This document shows, piece by piece, positions 36,794 through 45,804 of a DNA stretch of 64,000 bases. The stretch's first letter is position 1, and the number at the start of each line of letters is the position of its first letter. Both the position numbers and the translations under genes were made by a program. The notes beneath the pieces were generated by a model. It made no database searches. It saw nothing but the letters and a program-made list of their open reading frames with translations, and was not told the origin of the DNA. This DNA is from Clavibacter michiganensis. Its GTDB lineage: Bacteria > Actinomycetota > Actinomycetes > Actinomycetales > Microbacteriaceae. Location: the NCBI RefSeq assembly GCF_016907085.1, contig NZ_JAFBBJ010000001.1, positions 3,255,546 through 3,319,545 on the forward strand, written 5' to 3'.

Positions 36794-37776
36794 GCGGGCG
36801 GCCCGCCCGTCGGCGGGGCCTGCGCCTCGTCGGGATGCCCCGCGTCTCCGGCGGCCGACGTGCGCGCGTCTCCGCGCAGCACCACCACCAGCGCCGCGAC
36901 GAGGGCCGCGGCGGCCACCGCGACGGCCGCCGCCGCGATCCCGGCAGAGGGCGACGTGACGGGCTCGCCGCGGAGCGCCTGCACCGTGACGATCGCGATC
37001 GCCGCCAGGTAGGCGATCGCCGCGATCGCCGTCAGCCGCATGCGCACCCGGTCGGGCGCGAACGCGGGGATCCGACGCCCGGCCGCGCCGAGGAGGAGGG
37101 CCGCGATCGGCAGCAGCTGCAGCGCGTGCATGCCGACGAAGTGCGGGATCCGCAGGTCGCCCGCCGTCGTGCTCCAGCCGAGCACGGGGATGCCGGGACC
37201 TCCGTCGTCCGCGCCCACCGTGTGGGCCCCGGCGACGCCGTGGAAGTCGGCGAGCTGGGCAGCGGTGGGCGACGTCATGAGGTAGGCCAGCCCGATGCCG
37301 ACGAGCGCGATGAGGGCCCCCGCGCGGATCCCGAGGGTGAGCGCCGGGTCGGGGAGCCGGAGCCGCAGCACGGCGAGGCTCGTGACGAACGTGCAGAGGT
37401 AGAGCACGGTGATCGACGCGGCCATCACGGCCCACAGCGTCGTCGCGAGCGGGCTGGAGATGTTGAAGTGGCTCGTCGTCCCGGCGGCCGCCGCGCCCAC
37501 GATGACCGCCTGCTCCACGACGAGCGCGACGGCCACGACGGTGCCCAGCCGGTGGGCCGTGCGCCGGAAGCGGGGGAGGTGCGCGATGAGCCAGGCCCAG
37601 GAGACGGCGTAGACGAGGATCGACAGCGAGAACTTGGCGGGCTTGTCCCAGACGGGCGCGCCCGTCACGACGCGGTCGTCGACCAGGCCGCCCGCGAGGC
37701 ACGCCGCCGCGACCACGGCCATGAGCGCGGCGACCGCCATCAGCGGCCGGTGCCAGTCGTACGCGCGCCGGATCAC
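36742..37776 (-). CDS. Hypothetical multi-pass membrane protein
   Basis: 344-residue membrane protein I cannot name. Seven or eight hydrophobic segments are visible, including LMAVAALMAVVAAACLAGGL at the start, LVYAVSWAWLIAHL, and VGMHALQLLPIAALLLGAAG. The segment DKPAKFSLSI and repeated polar loop HFNISSPLATTLW are conserved-looking features. The tail is Pro/Ala-rich. GTG start overlaps the stop of the MerR gene (GTGA), so the regulator and this protein are co-expressed. Its 3' end runs 52 bp into the opposing IIB gene. Confidence 0.8.
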   Translation of the reverse strand: MIRRAYDWHRPLMAVAALMAVVAAACLAGGLVDDRVVTGAPVWDKPAKFSLSILVYAVSWAWLIAHLPRFRRTAHRLGTVVAVALVVEQAVIVGAAAAGTTSHFNISSPLATTLWAVMAASITVLYLCTFVTSLAVLRLRLPDPALTLGIRAGALIALVGIGLAYLMTSPTAAQLADFHGVAGAHTVGADDGGPGIPVLGWSTTAGDLRIPHFVGMHALQLLPIAALLLGAAGRRIPAFAPDRVRMRLTAIAAIAYLAAIAIVTVQALRGEPVTSPSAGIAAAAVAVAAAALVAALVVVLRGDARTSAAGDAGHPDEAQAPPTGGPPAQPSAASSLAEISSRSK

Positions 37777-38411
37777 GACGCGCCGCCCGTCGTCGGCCAC
37801 GCGGGCATCGAGACCGTCGCCTGCGCGATCCGGCGGAGGCCCGCCGCCAGCTGGTCGCCCAGCACGGTGCCGACGACCATGAGCTCGGCCATGGCCGTGC
37901 GATCGGGGCGGGCCCGCACCGCCGCGAGGTCGGCGTCGGCCTGGATCGCCGCGGCCTGCGCGTAGCGCGCGAGGTAGGCGTCGTCCATCGGGTGGCCCGA
38001 GCGCGCGAACGCGTCGACGGCGCGCGCGGCCTGGGCGCGCCCGGCGTGCCCCTCGAGCACGCACCAGCCGGCGTCGGCGGTGACGGCGTCGACGCGGGCG
38101 AGCGCGTCCACGGGCGGGGGATCCATGGCCGGCGGGCCCGGCGTCAGCGCGTCCTGCGCCACCGCGAAGACGTCCTGCACGTGGCGGGCGTCGTCGTCGA
38201 GCACCGCGAGCACCTCGCGGGCGCGCGCGACGGGCAGCCGTCCCACGTCGATGAGGGCGCGGATCAGCCGGACGCGCCGCGCGTGCTCCTCGTCGTAGTC
38301 GGTGCGGTTGTCGCTCACGCGCGTGCCCGCGGGGAGCAGGCCCTCGCGGACGTAGTACTTGACCGTGGCGGGGGCCACGCCCGTGGCCTCGGCCAGCTCG
38401 GTGATGCGCAT
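37773..38411 (-). CDS. MerR-family transcriptional regulator
   Basis: 212 residues. The winged HTH is at the very N-terminus: MRITELAEATGVAPATVKYY followed by VREGLLPAG and the wing NRTDYDEEHARRVRLI. The rest (about 75-212) is helical and may bind an effector; it has no metal-binding cysteines of the classic MerR type (one Cys in AGWCVLEGH). The ATG at 38411 begins exactly 6 nt after a -10-like TACCCT and lacks a ribosome-binding site. An inverted repeat just upstream is its likely target (autoregulation with the membrane-protein gene). Confidence 0.9.
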   Translation of the reverse strand: MRITELAEATGVAPATVKYYVREGLLPAGTRVSDNRTDYDEEHARRVRLIRALIDVGRLPVARAREVLAVLDDDARHVQDVFAVAQDALTPGPPAMDPPPVDALARVDAVTADAGWCVLEGHAGRAQAARAVDAFARSGHPMDDAYLARYAQAAAIQADADLAAVRARPDRTAMAELMVVGTVLGDQLAAGLRRIAQATVSMPAWPTTGGAS

Positions 38412-38417
38412 GCCACG

Positions 38418-38423
38418 AGGGTA
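38418..38423 (-). promoter_or_regulatory. -10 box of leaderless merR-like promoter
   Basis: TACCCT on the minus strand, 6 nt before the ATG at 38411. Confidence 0.45.
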
Positions 38424-38427
38424 GCGC

Positions 38428-38448
38428 ACTGATAGCGTCACTACCAGT
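38428..38448. promoter_or_regulatory. Inverted repeat, probable MerR-type operator
   Basis: ACTGATAG (38428-38435) and CTACCAGT (38441-38448) match as reverse complements at 7 of 8 positions around the centre CGTCA. The repeat covers the expected -35 and spacer of the promoter whose -10 is at 38418-38423. That is where MerR-family proteins bind. Confidence 0.6.
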
Positions 38449-38461
38449 GAGCGTGCGAGAA

Positions 38462-38491
38462 GAGCCGCGGGCCGATGACGGCCCGCGGCTC
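38462..38491 (-). terminator. Terminator of the pnp-mutase operon
   Basis: A perfect 12-bp stem: GAGCCGCGGGCC (38462-38473) and GGCCCGCGGCTC (38480-38491), 6-nt loop GATGAC, starting 9 bp past the mutase stop. Confidence 0.8.
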
Positions 38492-38499
38492 CGGAGCGG

Positions 38500-40203
38500 C
38501 TAGACCTCGAGCAGCAGCGGCACGGCCTGCGCCAGGTCGGCGACGATGGCGCGCGCGGCGTCGCGGCGCTCGGCCACGGTGCCCTCGGTGCTCTGCGCGT
38601 CGAGGTAGACCTTGATCTTCGGCTCGGTGCCGCTCGGCCGCACGATGAGCCGGGCGCCGTCGCCGAGGTGGAAGCGGAGCACGTCGCTCGGCGGCAGGTC
38701 GGCCGTCCCCTCGGCGAGGTCGTCCATGCGCTCGACGCGACGGGACCCGATCGAGGCCGGCGGCGACTGCCGGAGCTTCGCCATGATGCGCGGGATGACG
38801 GCGAGGTCGGTGACGCGCACCGAGATCTGGTCGCTCGCGAAGGAGCCGAACCGCTCGGCGAACTCGCGGTCGTAGTCGTCGATGGTCTGCCCGCGCGACT
38901 TCAGCAGCATCACGCCGTGCAGCACGGCGACGGCCGCGGAGATGCCGTCCTTGTCGCTCGTGATCCAGGGCGCGACCAGGTAGCCGAGCGCCTCCTCGTA
39001 GCCGTAGATCAGGTCGGGCACGCGGCTGATCCACTTGAAGCCCGTGAGCGTCTCGCGGTAGCCGAAGCCCAGCTCGCGCGCGACGACCTCGAGCGCGGGG
39101 GAGGAGACGAGGGACGAGGCGAACGTGCCCGTGTTGCCGTCGGCCGCGTAGCGCTCGGCGATGCCGAGGCCGAGCAGCATGCCCACCTCGTTGCCGGAGA
39201 GCCGCCGCCAGGCGCCGTGCTCGTCCGCGATGGCGACCGCGAGCCGGTCGGCGTCCGGGTCGTTGGCGATGATGAGCTCGGCGTCGGACCGCACGGCCGC
39301 CTCGAACGCGAGGTCGAGCGCGCCCGGCTCCTCGGGGTTCGGGAACTCGACCGTGGGGAAGTCGGGGTCGGGATCCGCCTGGGCCGCGACGACGACGGGA
39401 GCGTCGACGCCGACCGCGTCGAACACGCGCGCGGCGGTCTCCCACCCGACGCCGTGCAGCGGCGTGTACACCCACTTCAGCGGGGCGAGCGGCGCGGCGA
39501 ACAGGTCGGCCGTCTCCTCCACGTACGAGTCGATCAGCGTCTCGGGCGCGATCTCGTAGTCGTCCGCCATCGGCAGCTGCTGCACGGTGCGCTCGCCGGC
39601 GGCCTTGTGGATGAAGGCGGCGATGTCGCGGTCGGCCGGGCTGACGATCTGCGCGCCGTGGTCCTCGTCGCCGAGGTAGACCTTGTAGCCGTTGTCGCGC
39701 GCCGGGTTGTGCGACGCCGTGACCATGACGCCCGCGCTCACGGCGAGGTGCTTCACCGCGTACGCGAGGACGGGCGTCGGGAGAGCCCGTGGCAGCAGCA
39801 CGGTGCGGACGCCGGCGCCCGCCATGATGCGCGCGGTGTCCTCCGCGAAGACGCGCGAGTTGTGGCGCCCGTCGTACCCGACGACGATGCTCGGGCGGGG
39901 GCTGCGGCTGCGGAGGTAGTCGGCGAATCCGGCGGCCGCCTGCGCGACGAGCACGCGGTTCATGCGGTTGGGGCCCGCGCCCAGCTCGCCGCGGAGCCCG
40001 GCGGTGCCGAACTGGAGGCGCGTCTGGAAGCGGTCGCGGATCCCGGCGGCCGCCTGCTCCCGGTCGGCCGCGGACGCTCCGGCCGCGGTGCCCTCGACGA
40101 GGGCGAGCAGCTCGTCGACCTCGGCGCGCGTGAGGGGATCCGGGTCCTGCGCCTGCCACGCGCGCGCGGCGGCGACCAGCGCCGCGGTCTCCTCGCGGCT
40201 CAC
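38500..40203 (-). CDS. Phosphosugar mutase, PGM2-like (possible phosphopentomutase)
   Basis: 567-residue alpha-D-phosphohexomutase superfamily enzyme. Active-site serine is in VMVTASHNPARDNGYKVYLG, whose form is that of the PGM2/phosphopentomutase branch. Metal loop is NDPDADRLAVAI, sugar-binding loop is around GFKWISRV, and the phosphate loop is VRPSGTEPKIKVYL. The GTG at 40203 overlaps the stop of purine nucleoside phosphorylase (GTGA). Interconverting ribose-1-phosphate and ribose-5-phosphate would therefore fit the context better than a glucose role; phosphoglucomutase or phosphomannomutase activity is still possible. Confidence 0.9.
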   Translation of the reverse strand: MSREETAALVAAARAWQAQDPDPLTRAEVDELLALVEGTAAGASAADREQAAAGIRDRFQTRLQFGTAGLRGELGAGPNRMNRVLVAQAAAGFADYLRSRSPRPSIVVGYDGRHNSRVFAEDTARIMAGAGVRTVLLPRALPTPVLAYAVKHLAVSAGVMVTASHNPARDNGYKVYLGDEDHGAQIVSPADRDIAAFIHKAAGERTVQQLPMADDYEIAPETLIDSYVEETADLFAAPLAPLKWVYTPLHGVGWETAARVFDAVGVDAPVVVAAQADPDPDFPTVEFPNPEEPGALDLAFEAAVRSDAELIIANDPDADRLAVAIADEHGAWRRLSGNEVGMLLGLGIAERYAADGNTGTFASSLVSSPALEVVARELGFGYRETLTGFKWISRVPDLIYGYEEALGYLVAPWITSDKDGISAAVAVLHGVMLLKSRGQTIDDYDREFAERFGSFASDQISVRVTDLAVIPRIMAKLRQSPPASIGSRRVERMDDLAEGTADLPPSDVLRFHLGDGARLIVRPSGTEPKIKVYLDAQSTEGTVAERRDAARAIVADLAQAVPLLLEV

Positions 40204-41027
40204 AGGGCGCCCACGATGCGCGCGAGCATGCCGCCGATGCGGCCCTCGGCGGCGCGGCCGGCCTCGATGACCTCCTCGTGGCTGAGCGGGGTCTTCTGGA
40301 TCCCGGCGGCGAGGTTGGTGATGAGCGACATGCCCAGCACCTCCATGCCGGCCTCGCGCGCGGCGATGGCCTCGAGCGCGGTGGACATGCCGACGATGTG
40401 GCCGCCGATCGCCTTCGCCATCTGCACCTCGGCGGGCGTCTCGTAGTGCGGGCCGCGGAACTGGCAGTAGACGCCCTCGTCGAGGTCGGGCTCGACCTCG
40501 TGGGCGATCGCCCGGAGCCGGGCGGAGTAGAGGTCGGTGAGGTCGATGAAGGTCGCGCCCTCGAGCGGCGAGTCGGCGGTGAGGTTGATGTGGTCGCTGA
40601 TGAGGACGGGCGTGCCGGGGGTCCAGTGCTCCTTGATGCCGCCCGCGCCGTTGGTGAGGATCATCGTGGTGGCGCCCGTCGCGGCCGCGGTGCGCACGCT
40701 GTGCACGACCCGGCGGACCCCGTGGCCCTCGTAGTAATGGGTGCGCGCGCCGATCACGAGGGCTCGGCGGCCGGACGGCAGCAGGACGCTGCGGAGCGAG
40801 CCGACGTGGCCCTCCAGCGCGGGCTTCGAGAAGCCGACGACCTCGGTGGCCGGGATGGTCGCGGTGGTCTCGCCGATGAGATCCGCCGCCTTCCCCCATC
40901 CGCTGCCGAGCGTGAGGGCGATGTCGTGGCGCTCGACGCCCGTGAGCTCGGCGATCTGCCGGGCGGCCTGCCGCGCGATCTCCTGGGGGTCCGCGTCGGG
41001 CGACTCTAGGGGGTTGCTGTAGGTCAT
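40200..41027 (-). CDS. Purine nucleoside phosphorylase
   Basis: 275-residue trimeric-type PNP (PunA/human-like). Phosphate loop LTLGSGWGK, THYYEGHGVRR, base-binding LTNGAGGIKEHWTPG, GPHYETPAEVQM and VGMSTALEAIAA are all conserved. It releases purine base and (deoxy)ribose-1-phosphate from inosine or guanosine. First gene of a two-gene operon with the mutase. The ATG at 41027 is 6 nt after a TAGGAT -10 box with no ribosome-binding site (leaderless layout). Confidence 0.95.
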   Translation of the reverse strand: MTYSNPLESPDADPQEIARQAARQIAELTGVERHDIALTLGSGWGKAADLIGETTATIPATEVVGFSKPALEGHVGSLRSVLLPSGRRALVIGARTHYYEGHGVRRVVHSVRTAAATGATTMILTNGAGGIKEHWTPGTPVLISDHINLTADSPLEGATFIDLTDLYSARLRAIAHEVEPDLDEGVYCQFRGPHYETPAEVQMAKAIGGHIVGMSTALEAIAAREAGMEVLGMSLITNLAAGIQKTPLSHEEVIEAGRAAEGRIGGMLARIVGAL

Positions 41028-41033
41028 GCCCCG

Positions 41034-41039
41034 ATCCTA
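41034..41039 (-). promoter_or_regulatory. -10 box of leaderless PNP promoter
   Basis: TAGGAT on the minus strand, 6 nt before the ATG at 41027. The identical hexamer serves xth. Confidence 0.55.
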
Positions 41040-41105
41040 AATGCGCGGGCGCGGGCGCCCCGGGCCGCCACGACGGGCGGGTTCGCGCGGGCCGCGGGCC
41101 TGCGG

Positions 41106-41111
41106 GATGAT
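41106..41111 (+). promoter_or_regulatory. Possible -10 box of flavoprotein gene
   Basis: GATGAT, 6 nt before the ATG at 41118. Weaker match (first base G) than the other leaderless promoters. Confidence 0.35.
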
Positions 41112-41117
41112 GTGCGC

Positions 41118-42560
41118 ATGGGATACGAGTTCGAGGCCAACCAGCGGATCGCCGTCCTCGGAGGGGGCCCCGGCGGCTACGAGGCCGCCATCGCCGGAGC
41201 GCAGCTCGGCGCGGAGGTCACGCTGGTGGAGCGCGTCGGCGTCGGCGGCTCGGCCGTGATGACCGACGTCGTCCCCTCGAAGACCCTCATCGCCACCGCC
41301 GAGGCCACGAACGCGCTCGGCGAGGCCGCCGACCTCGGCGTCCAGTTCTTCTCCCGCGGCGAGCAGAGCCGCCGGCCCGTGCGCCCCGAGGTCGCCGTCA
41401 ACCTGCAGGCCGTCAACGACCGACTGCTGCGGCTCGCGCGCCAGCAGTCGGAGGACATGAAGTCGAGCCTCATCCGCGCGGGCGTGCGCATCGTGCAGGG
41501 CGAGGGACGGCTCGACGGGCCGAACCGCATCATCGTCTCCACCGGCCGCGGCGGCGGCCGGGGCACCGACTTCGACGAGATCGACGCCGACACCACGGTC
41601 ATCTCCACGGGCGCGAGCCCGCGCATCCTCGACACCGCCAAACCCGACGGGGAGCGGATCCTCACGTGGACCCAGCTCTACACGATGGACTGCGTGCCCG
41701 AGCACCTCATCGTCGTGGGATCCGGCGTCACGGGCGCCGAGTTCGCCTCCGCCTACACGGCGCTCGGCGCCAAGGTCACGCTCATCTCCTCCCGCGACCA
41801 GGTGCTGCCGGGCGAGGACGCCGACGCGGCCCGCGTCATCGAGGACGTCTTCACGCGCAACGGCATGACGGTGCTCTCGAAGTCCCGCGCCGAGTCGGTC
41901 GTCCGCCAGGGCGACGGGGTGGTCGCGACGCTGAGCGACGGCCGCGTCGTCGAGGGCAGCCACTGCCTCATGGCGGTCGGATCCGTGCCGAACACCGCGG
42001 GGATCGGCCTCGAGGAGGCGGGCGTGCAGATGAGCGAGTCCGGCCACATCCGCGTCAACCGCGTCGCGCGCACCTCGGTGCCGAGCGTGTACGCGGCGGG
42101 CGACTGCACCACGTTCCTCCCGCTCGCCTCCGTCGCGTCCATGCAGGGCCGCACCGCGGTCTACCACGCGATGGGCGACGCGGTGAGCCCCACCGAGCTC
42201 CGCAACGTGACCTCGAACATCTTCACGCAGCCGGAGATCGCGACGGTCGGCTGGTCGCAGAAGCAGATCGAGGAGGGGCTCGCGCAGGGCGACATCTACA
42301 AGCTGCCGCTCGCCTCCAACCCCCGGGCCAAGATGCAGAACGTGAAGGACGGCTTCGTGAAGCTGTTCGCGCGCACCGGCTCCGGCACGGTCATCGGCGG
42401 CGTCATCGTGGCGCCCAAGGCGAGCGAGCTGATCTTCCCGCTCGCCCTAGCGGTCGAGCACCGGCTCACGGTGGACGACGTCGCGCGCGCGTTCACGGTG
42501 TACCCGTCGCTGTCGGGCAGCATCTCCGACGCGGCGCGCGCCATGCACATCGTCCTCTGA
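41118..42560 (+). CDS. NAD(P)H-quinone reductase, LpdA-like flavoprotein
   Basis: 480-residue flavoprotein of the disulfide reductase superfamily. FAD-binding site AVLGGGPGGYEAAIAGAQLG and NAD(P)-binding site VVGSGVTGAEFASAY are intact. The redox-active Cys pair of lipoamide dehydrogenases is missing: the segment is GGSAVMTDVVPSKT. The C-terminal His-Pro motif is also changed (VYPSLSGS). This matches mycobacterial LpdA (Rv3303c)-type quinone reductases rather than true dihydrolipoamide dehydrogenase. ATG at 41118 chosen over the GTG two codons earlier because the -10 spacing fits. Confidence 0.9.
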   Translation: MGYEFEANQRIAVLGGGPGGYEAAIAGAQLGAEVTLVERVGVGGSAVMTDVVPSKTLIATAEATNALGEAADLGVQFFSRGEQSRRPVRPEVAVNLQAVNDRLLRLARQQSEDMKSSLIRAGVRIVQGEGRLDGPNRIIVSTGRGGGRGTDFDEIDADTTVISTGASPRILDTAKPDGERILTWTQLYTMDCVPEHLIVVGSGVTGAEFASAYTALGAKVTLISSRDQVLPGEDADAARVIEDVFTRNGMTVLSKSRAESVVRQGDGVVATLSDGRVVEGSHCLMAVGSVPNTAGIGLEEAGVQMSESGHIRVNRVARTSVPSVYAAGDCTTFLPLASVASMQGRTAVYHAMGDAVSPTELRNVTSNIFTQPEIATVGWSQKQIEEGLAQGDIYKLPLASNPRAKMQNVKDGFVKLFARTGSGTVIGGVIVAPKASELIFPLALAVEHRLTVDDVARAFTVYPSLSGSISDAARAMHIVL

Positions 42561-42578
42561 CGCACCCGCCCCCACGCG

Positions 42579-42610
42579 ACGACGGCCGGCCCCAGGGGAC
42601 CGGCCGTCGT
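42579..42610. terminator. Bidirectional terminator
   Basis: ACGACGGCCGG (42579-42589) pairs perfectly with CCGGCCGTCGT (42600-42610), loop 10 nt, between convergent genes. Confidence 0.8.
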
Positions 42611-42627
42611 GACGTTCGGCGTGCGGA

Positions 42628-44397
42628 TCAGACGATGTCGAGCAGGCGGTGCCCCGACGGGACGGTCTGCCCGACCTCGGCGGAGATCCCGGAGACCGTG
42701 CCCGAGGTGTGCGCCGTGAGCGGCTGCTCCATCTTCATCGCCTCGAGGACGACGAGGAGGTCGCCCTTGACGACCTGCTGGCCCTCCTCGACCGCGAGCT
42801 TGACGACGGTGGCCTGCATGGGCGACGTGACGGATCCGCCGCCCGAGGTGTCGACGGATCCGGACTGCGTGCGCCGGGTCGGGGCAGCCGCCGCACGCCG
42901 CGACGTGGACGCGCCCGCGGCCGGTGCGAGGTCCTCGGGGAGGCTCACCTCGATGCGCTTGCCGCCGACCTCGACCACGACCGTGTGCCGGGCGGGCGCC
43001 TCGGCGGCGTCCTCGAGCGCTCCGGACCAGGGCTCGATGGTGTTGTCGAAGTCGGTCTCGATCCACCGGGTGTAGACGCTGAAGGGCGCGCCGTCCGCCG
43101 GGGCGAAGGCCGCGTCGCGCACGATCGCGCGGTGGAAGGGGAGCACGGTGGGCAGGCCCTGCACCTCGAACTCGTCGAGCGCGCGGCGCGAGCGCTCGAG
43201 GGCGTCCTCGCGGCTGGATCCCGTGACGATGAGCTTGGCGAGCAGCGAGTCGAAGGCGCCGGAGACCACGTCGCCCGCGCGCACGCCGGAGTCGACGCGG
43301 ACGCCGGGGCCGCCGGGTGCCTGGAACACGTGCACGGGGCCGGGCGCGGGGAAGAAGCCGCGGCCCGGGTCCTCGCCGTTGATCCGGAACTCGAACGAGT
43401 GGCCGCGCGGCGCCGGGTCGTCGTAGTCGATGAGGCCGCCCGCGGCGATGCGGAACTGCTCGCGCACGAGGTCGATGCCCGTGACCTCCTCGGAGACCGG
43501 GTGCTCGACCTGGAGGCGGGTGTTCACCTCGAGGAAGGAGATGGTGCCGTCCTGCGCGACGAGGAACTCGCACGTGCCGGCGCCGACGTAGCCGACCTCG
43601 CGGAGGATCGCCTTGGACGCGGCGTAGAGCTGCGCGTTCTGCTCGTCGGTGAGGAACGGCGCGGGCGCCTCCTCGACGAGCTTCTGGTGGCGGCGCTGCA
43701 GCGAGCAGTCGCGGGTGGAGATCACGACCACGTTGCCGGCGGAGTCGGCGAGGCACTGGGTCTCGACGTGGCGCGGACGGTCGAGGTACTTCTCGACGAA
43801 GCACTCGCCGCGGCCGAACGCCGCGACGGCCTCGCGGGTGGCGGACTCGAACAGCTCCGGCACCTCCTCGCGGGTGCGGGCGACCTTGAGGCCGCGGCCC
43901 CCGCCGCCGAACGCCGCCTTGATGGCGACGGGCAGGCCGTGCACGTCGACGAAGTCGAGCACCTCGTCGGCGCCGGACACGGGGTTGAGCGTGCCGGGCG
44001 CGAGGGGAGCGCCCACGCGCTCGGCCACGTGGCGGGCCGTGGTCTTGTCGCCGAGCTGCTGGATGGCGCTCGGCGACGGGCCGATCCACGTGAGCCCGGC
44101 GTCGATGACCTGCTGGGCGAAGTCGGCGTTCTCGGCGAGGAAGCCGTAGCCCGGGTGCACGGCGTCGGCCCCGGAGCGGCGGGCGATGGAGAGGAGCTTG
44201 GCGATGACGAGGTAGGTCTCCGCGCTCGTCTGCCCGTCGAGGGCGTACGCCTCGTCGGCGAGGGTCACGTGCAGGGCGTCGCGGTCCTGGTCGGCGTAGA
44301 CGGCGACCGATCCGATCCCCGCATCCCTCGCCGCCCGGATGATGCGGACGGCGATCTCGCCCCGGTTGGCGATGAGGACCTTGTTCACACGCGTCAT
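42628..44397 (-). CDS. Acyl-CoA carboxylase alpha subunit (biotin carboxylase + biotin carrier)
   Basis: 589 residues. Biotin carboxylase (about 1-450): [20 protein letters not shown]-grasp loop [33 protein letters not shown]. After a Ala/Thr/Ser-rich linker the C-terminal carrier domain has the biotinyl Lys555 in [11 protein letters not shown]. It makes carboxybiotin for malonyl-CoA or methylmalonyl-CoA synthesis with the beta and epsilon subunits encoded at 50.8-52.6 kb. Actinobacterial AccA3/PccA-type architecture. The ATG at 44397 begins the conserved N-terminus. Confidence 0.96.
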   Translation of the reverse strand: MTRVNKVLIANRGEIAVRIIRAARDAGIGSVAVYADQDRDALHVTLADEAYALDGQTSAETYLVIAKLLSIARRSGADAVHPGYGFLAENADFAQQVIDAGLTWIGPSPSAIQQLGDKTTARHVAERVGAPLAPGTLNPVSGADEVLDFVDVHGLPVAIKAAFGGGGRGLKVARTREEVPELFESATREAVAAFGRGECFVEKYLDRPRHVETQCLADSAGNVVVISTRDCSLQRRHQKLVEEAPAPFLTDEQNAQLYAASKAILREVGYVGAGTCEFLVAQDGTISFLEVNTRLQVEHPVSEEVTGIDLVREQFRIAAGGLIDYDDPAPRGHSFEFRINGEDPGRGFFPAPGPVHVFQAPGGPGVRVDSGVRAGDVVSGAFDSLLAKLIVTGSSREDALERSRRALDEFEVQGLPTVLPFHRAIVRDAAFAPADGAPFSVYTRWIETDFDNTIEPWSGALEDAAEAPARHTVVVEVGGKRIEVSLPEDLAPAAGASTSRRAAAAPTRRTQSGSVDTSGGGSVTSPMQATVVKLAVEEGQQVVKGDLLVVLEAMKMEQPLTAHTSGTVSGISAEVGQTVPSGHRLLDIV

Positions 44398-44507
44398 GAG
44401 ACCCCAGCCTAGGGTCTGGGATGCGCGCGGCTTCGGAGGGTCCGCACAAACATGCGGGGCCGTCGGGTACGCGCGCCCACAACCGGCCGCTCCCGGCGTG
44501 CCCCTGG

Positions 44508-44513
44508 CATGAT
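44508..44513 (+). promoter_or_regulatory. Possible -10 box, leaderless hypothetical gene
   Basis: CATGAT, 6 nt before the ATG at 44520; no ribosome-binding site. Confidence 0.4.
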
Positions 44514-44519
44514 CGACGC

Positions 44520-45047
44520 ATGACCGCACCCGGCACCGGCGACGACGACGCGCGAGCCGCCGCGGCCGACCTCGCCGAGCTGCTGCGGGCCACGGTCGCC
44601 GAGCTGCAGGCCCGTCGGGCGCCCGACGAGGCGCTCGCCGAGGTGCGCGCCAAGCGCTCGTTCGGGCCCATCAAGCGGCAGCCGGCCATGGTGCCGGTGG
44701 GTCGGGCCTGGCGGCTCGGCGTCCTGCTGCTCTCGGCCGACGGATCCCTCCGCCGCACCGGCAGCATCACCCGCGCCGTGGAGCCCACGCGGTCCCAGGG
44801 CCTGGACTCGGGCGTCGAGGCGCGCAAGGAGGCGAGGCGCCAGGCCGTGCGCGCCTTCGAGGAGGGCGACGCGGTCGACTACGACTGGGAGCCGATCGCG
44901 CTCGACCCGGCGTCGCTCGCCGCGGGATCCGGGCCGCTGTCGCTGCGCGGCCGCGATCTCCGCGTGCAGTGGGGGCCGAACGCGCACGAGACCAGGCCCC
45001 TCGCCGCCTACCTCGCGGATCGCATCGAGGTCCTCGGGATGGGGTGA
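44520..45047 (+). CDS. Conserved hypothetical protein
   Basis: 175-residue soluble protein I do not recognise. The N-terminal 45 residues are predicted helical (Ala/Asp/Glu-rich), then a segment with [20 protein letters not shown] that recurs as a basic turn, and a C-terminal part ending [13 protein letters not shown]. No signal peptide or membrane segment. It is divergent from the carboxylase alpha gene and convergent with maf. The start is the ATG that sits 6 nt after a CATGAT hexamer. Function unknown. Confidence 0.75.
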   Translation: MTAPGTGDDDARAAAADLAELLRATVAELQARRAPDEALAEVRAKRSFGPIKRQPAMVPVGRAWRLGVLLLSADGSLRRTGSITRAVEPTRSQGLDSGVEARKEARRQAVRAFEEGDAVDYDWEPIALDPASLAAGSGPLSLRGRDLRVQWGPNAHETRPLAAYLADRIEVLGMG

Positions 45048-45069
45048 CGCGCGTCGGCGCGCTCGCCGC

Positions 45070-45741
45070 TCAGACGAGCCGCGCCTCCACGGCGCCCTGC
45101 CGGTTCCAGAGGTCCGTCCACTCCGTGCCGAGCTCGCGGACCAGAGCGCGGAGCGTGGGGAGCGACAGGCCGACGACGGTGCTCGGGTCGCCCTGGATCC
45201 GCTCGATGAAGGCGGCGCCCAGGCTGTCGATGGTGAACGACCCGGCGACCAGGAGCGGCTCGCCCGTCGCGACGTAGGCGTCGATCTCGGCGTCGGTGAT
45301 GTCGGCGCGGAACCGGACGTCCGCGACGGCGGCGCGCCCGATGCCGCGCACGATGCGCCCGTCGGCCACCTCGATCAGCCAGTGCCCGGAGTGCAGCCGT
45401 CCCTCCCGGCCGCGCTGCGCGCGCCATCGCTCGGTGGCGCGTTCGACCGTGTGCGGCTTGCCGTGCACCACGCCGTCGATCTCGAAGGCCGAGTCGCCGC
45501 CGAGCACGAGGCCCGTGAGCGGCGCGCCGGCGACGAGCTGCCCGACGACAGCCTCGGCCTTGGCCCGGGCGAGCAGCTGCACCATGTCCTCGGGGCCGAG
45601 CGGGCCCTGGCGCGCCTCGGCGGCCGCGACCGCGGCGGGCTCGTCGACGTCGGAGGGCAGCACGACGGGCTCGACGCCGGCGGAGCGCAGCAGGGCCAGG
45701 CGGGCGGGGGAGGTGGAGGCGAGGTGGAGGCGCGTGGTCAC
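45070..45741 (-). CDS. maf: Maf-family nucleoside triphosphate pyrophosphatase
   Basis: 223-residue cytoplasmic house-cleaning enzyme that hydrolyses modified or non-canonical NTPs (dTTP/UTP or m7GTP class). N-terminal LHLASTSPARLALLRSAG with VVLPSDVDE, then GLVLGGDSAFEIDG (catalytic Asp), KPHTVERA and the C-terminal GLSLPTLR are the family motifs. In a number of actinobacteria maf is near acyl-CoA carboxylase genes, as here. GTG start at 45741; an ATG 6 nt upstream is out of frame. The open frame extending across the upstream repeats is not part of the gene. Confidence 0.93.
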   Translation of the reverse strand: MTTRLHLASTSPARLALLRSAGVEPVVLPSDVDEPAAVAAAEARQGPLGPEDMVQLLARAKAEAVVGQLVAGAPLTGLVLGGDSAFEIDGVVHGKPHTVERATERWRAQRGREGRLHSGHWLIEVADGRIVRGIGRAAVADVRFRADITDAEIDAYVATGEPLLVAGSFTIDSLGAAFIERIQGDPSTVVGLSLPTLRALVRELGTEWTDLWNRQGAVEARLV

Positions 45742-45804
45742 GGGGACATGGTGGCACGCGGATCCGGCCCCTCGGCCGGACGGCGGTGTGATCGCGGCGC
45801 CCGC

